A stretch of 64,000 bases of DNA from Oscillospiraceae bacterium (GTDB lineage: Bacteria; Bacillota; Clostridia; Oscillospirales; Ruminococcaceae): assembly GCA_022787085.1 (NCBI GenBank), contig JALFVE010000038.1, positions 1 to 64,000 on the forward strand, in the 5' to 3' direction. Each line of letters begins with the position of its first letter. Within the stretch, counting starts at the first letter, position 1. The position numbers and the translations under genes are program-made. This document shows, one piece after another, positions 58,885 through 64,000 of the stretch. The notes beneath the pieces were generated by a model. The model did not search any database. It worked only from the letters and a program-made list of their open reading frames with translations, and was not told the origin of the DNA.

Positions 58885-59382
58885 ATGCGTCTGAATATAG
58901 TTCTTTGCGAGCCTCAGATACCCCAGAATACGGGAAATATCGCCCGCACCTGCGCTGTTACGGGGGCAAGGCTCCATCTTATACGACCTCTGGGCTTTCA
59001 GATAGACGACAAAAAGCTGAAAAGGGCGGGTCTTGATTATTGGGACAAGCTGGATATCAGCTATTATGATAATATTGAGGATTTTTTCGGGAAAAACGAA
59101 GGGGAAAGCTTTTTCTTCTTTACCACAAAGGGAAGAAAGATCCACTCGGAGGCAAAGTATCCCGATAATTCCTTTCTGATATTCGGCAGGGAGGATGCGG
59201 GGCTTCCCGAGGAGCTTTTATACGCTCATCCCGAGGAATGTGTCCGGATACCTATGAGAAGCACTCTCAGGAGCCTTAATCTGTCAAATTCCGCCGCCAT
59301 AGCGGTCTACGAGGTACTAAGACAATGGGATTATCCCGACCTTGAGACTGAGGGCAGGCTGACAAAATACACTTGGGACTGA
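58885..59382 (+). CDS. trmL: tRNA (cytidine/uridine-34-2'-O)-methyltransferase TrmL
   Basis: A 165-residue SPOUT-fold enzyme that methylates the wobble base of certain leucine tRNAs. Motifs are PQIPQNTGNIARTC near the start, FGREDAGLP near residue 95 and IPMRSTLRSLNLSNSAAIAVYE near 125, which forms the SAM-binding knot. An AGGAGGCGG site precedes the ATG, 11 bases after pdxK. Length fits the family. Confidence 0.95.
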   Translation: MRLNIVLCEPQIPQNTGNIARTCAVTGARLHLIRPLGFQIDDKKLKRAGLDYWDKLDISYYDNIEDFFGKNEGESFFFFTTKGRKIHSEAKYPDNSFLIFGREDAGLPEELLYAHPEECVRIPMRSTLRSLNLSNSAAIAVYEVLRQWDYPDLETEGRLTKYTWD

Positions 59383-59406
59383 CCGTCCCGGAAAGGATAT
59401 CATATC

Positions 59407-60276
59407 ATGTCAAAAATCAAGCTTATCACAGATTCTGCCAGCGATATCACCAAGGAGCTCAGTGAAAAATACGGCATTGATGTTCTGGGCTTCCCCATAA
59501 CTGTTGGCGACAGGAGCTTCAGAGACGGGGACATCTCCAAAGACGAGTATTACGACCTTATTGACAAGTCTCCCGAGCTGCCCGTTCATTCACAGCTTAC
59601 CGTATTTGAATTTGAGGAGCTTTTTGAGAAGTTTGCGGGGGAGGGATACGAGGATATTTTCTTTATCTCCATAAATTCCCACGGCTCGGCGACCTATCAG
59701 AATGCCTGCCATGCAAGGGATAATTTCTTCACGGCTCATCCCGAGAAAAAGGATAGTCTGAGGATAAGAGTCATGGATTCCACAAGCTATTCGGGAACCT
59801 ACGGCTATCCTGTTATTGAGGCTGCCAAAATGGCGGAGGAGGGAAAATCTGCCGACGAGATCGAAAAATATCTTGCAGACTGGTTCGAGGTATGCGAGGT
59901 ATATCTTGCGGCTTATTCCCTGAGATTTGTCAAGAAATCGGGCAGGATAAGCGCTGCAGCAGCTTTTGCGGGAGAGCTTCTGGGACTGAAGCCCGTTATC
60001 CTTCTCAAGGGCGAGGGAACTAAGGTTGTCGCAAAGCCCCGAGGAGAGCAGAACGTCGTTCCCAAGCTTGCGGACATCACCTGTGACAGGATAGCCGAAG
60101 GCTCGCCATACATCATCATCGGCGGAAAAAATATGAAATATGCCGATGAGATCGCCAAGGTGCTCACCGACAGGCTGGGTTATCCTCCCGTTGACATTGT
60201 GTTCAGAGTGGGCGGCGCCATTGCTGCAAACAGCGGCTTCGACATGGTTGCCACTGCATTCAAAGCAAAAAAATAA
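59407..60276 (+). CDS. DegV family fatty-acid-binding protein
   Basis: A 289-residue DegV protein; the family binds long-chain fatty acids, and the related FakB proteins present them to the kinase FakA. The start KLITDSASDITKELSEKYGI, LPVHSQLTVFEF (family TSQPS-like block), STSYSGTYGYPVIEAA and RFVKKSGRISAAAAFAGELLGLKPVI are typical. No fakA is adjacent. It follows trmL by 24 bases with a GAAAGGA site. Confidence 0.93.
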   Translation: MSKIKLITDSASDITKELSEKYGIDVLGFPITVGDRSFRDGDISKDEYYDLIDKSPELPVHSQLTVFEFEELFEKFAGEGYEDIFFISINSHGSATYQNACHARDNFFTAHPEKKDSLRIRVMDSTSYSGTYGYPVIEAAKMAEEGKSADEIEKYLADWFEVCEVYLAAYSLRFVKKSGRISAAAAFAGELLGLKPVILLKGEGTKVVAKPRGEQNVVPKLADITCDRIAEGSPYIIIGGKNMKYADEIAKVLTDRLGYPPVDIVFRVGGAIAANSGFDMVATAFKAKK

Positions 60277-60294
60277 AGGAGCGTTTTCTCTCAG

Positions 60295-61749
60295 ATGGAA
60301 GAAACGATTGATTTAAAAAAGCTTATTATCGTTCTGAAAAAGCACTTTCTCCCTATTGTCATGGCGGCTGTGCTGTGCGGCGGAGGGTGCTTTGCACTGG
60401 CGGAGTTTGTTATTCCGAAAAAATATGAGTCGTCTGCTCTGCTTTATGTGGAGAACAATCGAAAAAGTGGAGATGAGCTGAATATTAACGACATCAACGC
60501 TGCTCAGAAGCTGGTAAACACCTGCCAAATCATTTTTAAAAGCAATAAGATGCTGGAATCGGTGATCTATGAGCTGGATCTCCCTTATGATTATGATGAG
60601 CTCAGCGATATGATCTCGGTCACTTCGGTGAACGGTACGGAGGTAATGAGGATCTCCGCTTCCCACGAGGATCCGAAAATGGCTGCGGATATTGTAAATG
60701 TGCTTGTTATCCAGGCTCAGGAAGAATTTATGAGGGTCATAAAATCGGGCTCTATCGAGGTCGTGGAATATGCCAAGGTCACTGATGTGCCTGTTTTTCC
60801 GAAGCCGCTGCTTTTCGGCGCAGGGGGATTCATTCTCGGTGCAGCTGCCGCATATATCATTTTCCTCATAATCGAGCTTATGAACGTTACCATTACGGGT
60901 ATGGACGATCTTTCCAAGATATACGGCGTGCCTGTTTTTGCAGAGGTCCCCGATTTCGAGCTGACTGCGGGTAAGCGAAGCTCTTCGGCTCGTCCCGCTG
61001 TGCGAAAGCGATTTCTGCTTGATGAAAGCACTCCATTTGCTGTTGCCGAGTCATATCGCACTGCCCGAACCAATCTGCTTTTTTCTCTGGCTGTGGGCGG
61101 GAAAAATATTATCGCCTTTACCAGCGCAAATCCCGGAGAGGGAAAATCCACCACCTGCGCAAATATGGCTGTTGCCTTTTCGGATATGGGAAAAAGGGTG
61201 CTGCTCATAGACTGCGATATGAGAAGACCTACGGTTAATATTTCCTTTGAAATTAACGGTGTTAACGGCTTATCCTCGGTGCTGGGCGGCTTCTGCTCTC
61301 TGGATGAGGCTGTTGCAAAGAATGTGAGAGGCTCTCTCGACGTTCTGCCCTCGGGACCTATCCCGCCTAATCCCACTGAGCTTCTGGGCTCCGGAATGAT
61401 GGCGAGACTTCTGGAAAAGGTTTCCGCTGAGTATGATTTTATTCTGCTTGATACCCCGCCCGTTAATATGGTTACGGATTCCCAGCTGATGAATGGTTCT
61501 ATTGCGGGTCATGTTTTTGTTGTCAAGGAAAATTCCACCGAGCATCCCGATGTTGCCGAGGCAATGGACAAGGAAAGACTTGCCAGCGGAAAGATACTCG
61601 GATTTATCAAATGCTTCTGTACCTCGGGTGGAAAATCCTCCTACGGCAAAAAAAGATATGGCAGGTATGGCGGCAGATACGGCGGAAAATACGGCTATTA
61701 TCAGAGCTATGGATATGAATATAAGAGTGGGGAAAAGTCTGAGGAATAA
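60295..61749 (+). CDS. Wzz-BY-kinase fusion: polysaccharide chain regulator with tyrosine autokinase
   Basis: A 484-residue protein joining a Wzz-like membrane domain (helices at about residues 17-38 and 175-198) to a cytoplasmic BY-kinase (about 240-450). Walker A is FTSANPGEGKSTTCANM, Walker A' LLIDCDMRRP, Walker B FILLDTPP. The C-terminal tail is a dense tyrosine cluster (YGKKRYGRYGGRYGGKYG and beyond), the autophosphorylation site. Such proteins control export of capsule or exopolysaccharide, but no glycosyltransferase, Wzx/Wzy or phosphatase gene follows here. A strong terminator ends the operon. Confidence 0.93.
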   Translation: MEETIDLKKLIIVLKKHFLPIVMAAVLCGGGCFALAEFVIPKKYESSALLYVENNRKSGDELNINDINAAQKLVNTCQIIFKSNKMLESVIYELDLPYDYDELSDMISVTSVNGTEVMRISASHEDPKMAADIVNVLVIQAQEEFMRVIKSGSIEVVEYAKVTDVPVFPKPLLFGAGGFILGAAAAYIIFLIIELMNVTITGMDDLSKIYGVPVFAEVPDFELTAGKRSSSARPAVRKRFLLDESTPFAVAESYRTARTNLLFSLAVGGKNIIAFTSANPGEGKSTTCANMAVAFSDMGKRVLLIDCDMRRPTVNISFEINGVNGLSSVLGGFCSLDEAVAKNVRGSLDVLPSGPIPPNPTELLGSGMMARLLEKVSAEYDFILLDTPPVNMVTDSQLMNGSIAGHVFVVKENSTEHPDVAEAMDKERLASGKILGFIKCFCTSGGKSSYGKKRYGRYGGRYGGKYGYYQSYGYEYKSGEKSEE

Positions 61750-61763
61750 CGGCGTAATTATTT

Positions 61764-61807
61764 GCCGCAAAATGCTGTGCAGACCGACAGCATTTTGCGG
61801 CATTTTT
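61764..61807 (+). terminator. Terminator after the BY-kinase gene
   Basis: A 15-base-pair perfect stem (61764-61778 with 61787-61801) around an eight-base loop, followed by ATTTTTATA. Confidence 0.95.
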
Positions 61808-61873
61808 ATATATTGCTTGCATTTTTGAATAAAGTGTGTTATAATAATCATAAAGGCAGGGAGGGAGATCGTC

Positions 61874-62743
61874 ATGGCAAGAGATGTTGTTTCCGCAAAG
61901 CTTGACATTATTTTCAAGAAGTTTTTCACTGAAAATGAGGATATGCTTTATTCATTTATATCAAGTATGCTTGATATTCCCATTGAGAGTATCTCGGAGA
62001 TAAAGATCACAAATCCCGAGCTGCCGCCCGAAACGGTTTCGGGAAAGTTCAGCCGTCTTGACCTGAATATGAAGGTGGACGACCGCCTTGTAAATGTTGA
62101 GATACAGGTGAAAAATGACAGCGATTATCGGGACAGAACGCTTTTTTACTGGGCAAAGCTGTATTCATCTGAGCTGAAAAGCGGCGAGGATTACAGCGAA
62201 TTAAAGCAGACTATTACCATTAATATAATCAATTTCAATATGTTCGGCGGTGATGATTATCACACTGAGGTGGCAGCCATGGTAAAGGGTACGAACGAGG
62301 TGTTTTCGGATAAATTCTCCATTCACTTTTTCGAGCTGAAAAAGGTGGGGAAGAAGCCCGATCCTCAGAACAGCCGTCAGTTGTGGCTCCAATTCATTAA
62401 CGCCGACAGCGAGGAGGATTTTGATATGATCGAACGCACTAATATTCCTATTATGCAGAAGGCTGTTCATGTTATTTATGATATGAGCGAGGATACAAGG
62501 ATTCGTGAGATCGCTCGTCTGCGCGAAAAATCCTTGCACGATGAGGCTTCGGCTTTGAAAAATGCAAAGGCTGAGGGTGAAGCAAAGGGCAGAGCTGAAG
62601 GAAGAGCAGAAGGAAGAGCTGAAGGCATAGCCGAGGGCAGAGCCGAAGGCGAAGCAAATGAGCGGAATAAAACTATTGCCCGAATGAAGGATCTTGGCAT
62701 GACTGAGGAACAGATCAAAGCTATTTATAAAGGAAGAGAATAG
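61874..62743 (+). CDS. Rpn/PD-(D/E)XK nuclease family protein with AEG repeat tail
   Basis: A 289-residue protein of the Rpn (recombination-promoting nuclease, transposase_31-like) family. The N-terminal VSAKLDIIFKKFFTENEDML and the nuclease core SRLDLNMKVDD...VNVEIQVKN (Asp then Glu-x-Gln) are typical. Residues about 232-265 are a run of AEGRAEG-type repeats, likely a flexible helix, and the end MKDLGMTEEQIKAIY is a common family terminus. Rpn proteins can raise recombination or act as abortive-infection nucleases. It has its own promoter region and terminator, between the BY-kinase and alaS genes. Confidence 0.88.
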   Translation: MARDVVSAKLDIIFKKFFTENEDMLYSFISSMLDIPIESISEIKITNPELPPETVSGKFSRLDLNMKVDDRLVNVEIQVKNDSDYRDRTLFYWAKLYSSELKSGEDYSELKQTITINIINFNMFGGDDYHTEVAAMVKGTNEVFSDKFSIHFFELKKVGKKPDPQNSRQLWLQFINADSEEDFDMIERTNIPIMQKAVHVIYDMSEDTRIREIARLREKSLHDEASALKNAKAEGEAKGRAEGRAEGRAEGIAEGRAEGEANERNKTIARMKDLGMTEEQIKAIYKGRE

Positions 62744-62786
62744 GGCATCGGTGTGGTCTGCGATACGAAATCAGGTATTAAAAATT

Positions 62787-62830
62787 ATGCGCAAAGTTCT
62801 TTTTCAATGGGCTTTGCGCATTTATTTTTA
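62787..62830 (+). terminator. Terminator of the Rpn-family gene
   Basis: TGCGCAAAG (62788-62796) with CTTTGCGCA (62812-62820), followed by TTTATTTTTAT. Confidence 0.9.
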
Positions 62831-62880
62831 TATTAATTCGGAATTTTTTCCGTATTTTTCAAAACTATTCCATCCGCTTA

Positions 62881-62909
62881 TTGACATTTGGATAGTATTT
62901 TGATATAAT
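62881..62909 (+). promoter_or_regulatory. Consensus promoter of alaS
   Basis: TTGACA (62881-62886), 17 bases, TATAAT (62904-62909). The leader to alaS is only about 55 bases, too short for a T-box. Confidence 0.92.
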
Positions 62910-62969
62910 ATCAGTATGTGTAAATAAATTCGGGAAGCTACCCGATTACAGATTGGAGTCTTTATTGAA

Positions 62970-64000
62970 ATGAAGTGGACAGGTCTTAACGAGCTTCGTG
63001 AGAAGTATTTATCCTTCTTCGAGAGCAAAGATCATACAAGAATGGCAAGTGCAAATCTTATCCCTCAGGGTGATAACAGCCTGCTGCTTATAAACAGCGG
63101 CATGGCACCCTTAAAGAAATTCTTTCTCGGCACAGAGACTCCTCCCAATGTGAGAGTCACCACCTGCCAGAAATGTATCCGTACCCCCGACATCGAGCGT
63201 GTGGGCAAAACTGCCCGTCACGGCACATATTTTGAAATGCTGGGCAACTTCTCCTTCGGCGATTATTTCAAGAAGGAGGCTATTGCATGGGCATGGGAAT
63301 TTCTCACAGGCGTTCTTGAGATACCTGCTGACAGGCTGTGGATAACCATTTTTGAGAGCGATGACGAGGCTGAGCAGATCTGGATGAACGATATCGGTAT
63401 TCCCAAGGAGAGAATTATCCGTCTGGGTAAGGCTGACAATTTCTGGGAGCACGGCAGCGGTCCCTGCGGTCCCTGCTCTGAGATACATTTCGACAGAGGA
63501 GAAAGCTATGGTCCCTTTGAAAGCTTTGAGCAGGCAAGCGACTGCGACAGAGTGATCGAGATATGGAATCTGGTATTCTCGCAGTTTGACAGCGACGGAA
63601 ACGGCAATTATGCCGAAATGGCTCACAAGAATATTGATACGGGCATGGGTCTTGAGCGCCTTGCCTGTGCAATGCAGGGCGTTGACAATCTTTTTGAGGT
63701 CGATACCGTTCAGAATATTATGAAGCACATCAGCCGCATAGCAGGCGTTAATTATAAGGATAATGAGAAGTCTGACGTTTCTCTCCGAGTTATCACAGAC
63801 CATATCAGAAGCACCACATTTATGGTCGGAGACGGCGTTACCGCTTCCAATACGGGCAGAGGCTATGTTCTCCGCAGACTTCTGAGACGTGCCGCACGTC
63901 ACGGCAGACTTTTAGGCATCAACGAGCCCTTCCTTTATCAGGTAGTCGATACCGTAATTGATGAAAATAAGTGCGCTTATCCCGAGCTTGAGGAAAAGCG
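62970..64000 (+). CDS. alaS: Alanyl-tRNA synthetase, 5' part (cut by window end)
   Basis: The first 343 codons of alanyl-tRNA synthetase, a class II enzyme. The N terminus [19 protein letters not shown] with [20 protein letters not shown], then [20 protein letters not shown] and [14 protein letters not shown], is unmistakable; class II motif 2 and 3 regions (ERLACAMQG and [13 protein letters not shown]) follow. The start ATG at 62970 has a GGAG about twelve bases away. The editing and C-Ala domains lie beyond the window. No T-box leader is visible. Confidence 0.97.
   Translation, partial: MKWTGLNELREKYLSFFESKDHTRMASANLIPQGDNSLLLINSGMAPLKKFFLGTETPPNVRVTTCQKCIRTPDIERVGKTARHGTYFEMLGNFSFGDYFKKEAIAWAWEFLTGVLEIPADRLWITIFESDDEAEQIWMNDIGIPKERIIRLGKADNFWEHGSGPCGPCSEIHFDRGESYGPFESFEQASDCDRVIEIWNLVFSQFDSDGNGNYAEMAHKNIDTGMGLERLACAMQGVDNLFEVDTVQNIMKHISRIAGVNYKDNEKSDVSLRVITDHIRSTTFMVGDGVTASNTGRGYVLRRLLRRAARHGRLLGINEPFLYQVVDTVIDENKCAYPELEEK

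Noticed and set aside
62910-62969. T-box leader before alaS
   Set aside because: The leader is about 55 bases, far too short, and has no AGGGTGGNACCGCG-type box or terminator.

Overview
The window reads as chromosomal DNA of a spore-forming, anaerobic Gram-positive bacterium of the Clostridia, most like Ruminococcus or a relative in the Oscillospiraceae. This is an inference. It rests on an alpha/beta-type small acid-soluble spore protein and SpoIIR, NrdR, RNase M5 and RecD2, strong TTGACA-17-TATAAT promoters with AGGAGG-type ribosome sites, TTG starts, and a cytoplasmic glycoside hydrolase family 2 enzyme with tandem carbohydrate-binding-like domains. Most of the window is ordinary core genome in short operons.

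Layout. 1-3.4 kb: a hypothetical gene, then a minus-strand operon apbE / NusG-domain-II / Gx-transporter / acetyltransferase that looks like part of a flavinylation or extracytosolic electron-transfer system. 3.5-8.4 kb: a methyltransferase, a LacI regulator, an isolated transcription unit for two tiny paralogous cysteine peptides (unlisted by ordinary gene callers), a spore protein and a membrane diguanylate cyclase. 8.6-13.6 kb: a thiamine thiazole operon (thiS, thiG, a cupin, thiH, a thiE-like gene) behind a terminator-containing leader without a visible TPP riboswitch, then guaA. 13.6-22.1 kb: aldo/keto reductase, acetyltransferase, C39-like peptidase, a large beta-galactosidase coupled to a 37-residue membrane peptide, and an EAL protein with a degenerate GGDEF.

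22.2-27.6 kb is a small integrative element beside tRNA-Pro(GGG): tyrosine integrase, excisionase-like protein, RepA/DnaB-type ATPase, unknown cargo genes, a remnant of a Mob/Pre relaxase and a nested inverted repeat that could be its oriT. Its genes are visibly more AT-rich than the host genes.

27.8-34.5 kb holds comEC (nuclease-like domain lacking its metal motif), holA, rnmV and an MBOAT/DHHW pair for acylation of an exported polymer. 34.5-36.7 kb is the most unusual stretch: a probable small structured RNA (possibly 6S) on the minus strand, a DUF1292 gene, and then about 1.35 kb with a promoter, several terminator-like hairpins and ten copies of a GGAG-N6-TCCGAYGG motif but no long reading frame. 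I read it as a large repetitive non-coding or micro-ORF RNA locus and consider it the best candidate for something undescribed.

36.8-48.8 kb: a MATE transporter, rtcB behind a leader peptide and terminator, a family-2-like carbohydrate esterase, tRNA-Thr, a large solute-binding lipoprotein, glgA, an LRR membrane protein and a Ca2+-type P-ATPase. 49-64 kb: spoIIR, maf, two tiny envelope proteins, a fucose/arabinose isomerase-like enzyme, a VanY-type peptidase, nrdR, the CCA-adding enzyme, then a forward block recD2-comF-pdxK-trmL-degV-BY-kinase, an Rpn-type nuclease with an AEGRAEG repeat tail, and the 5' part of alaS running off the window end.
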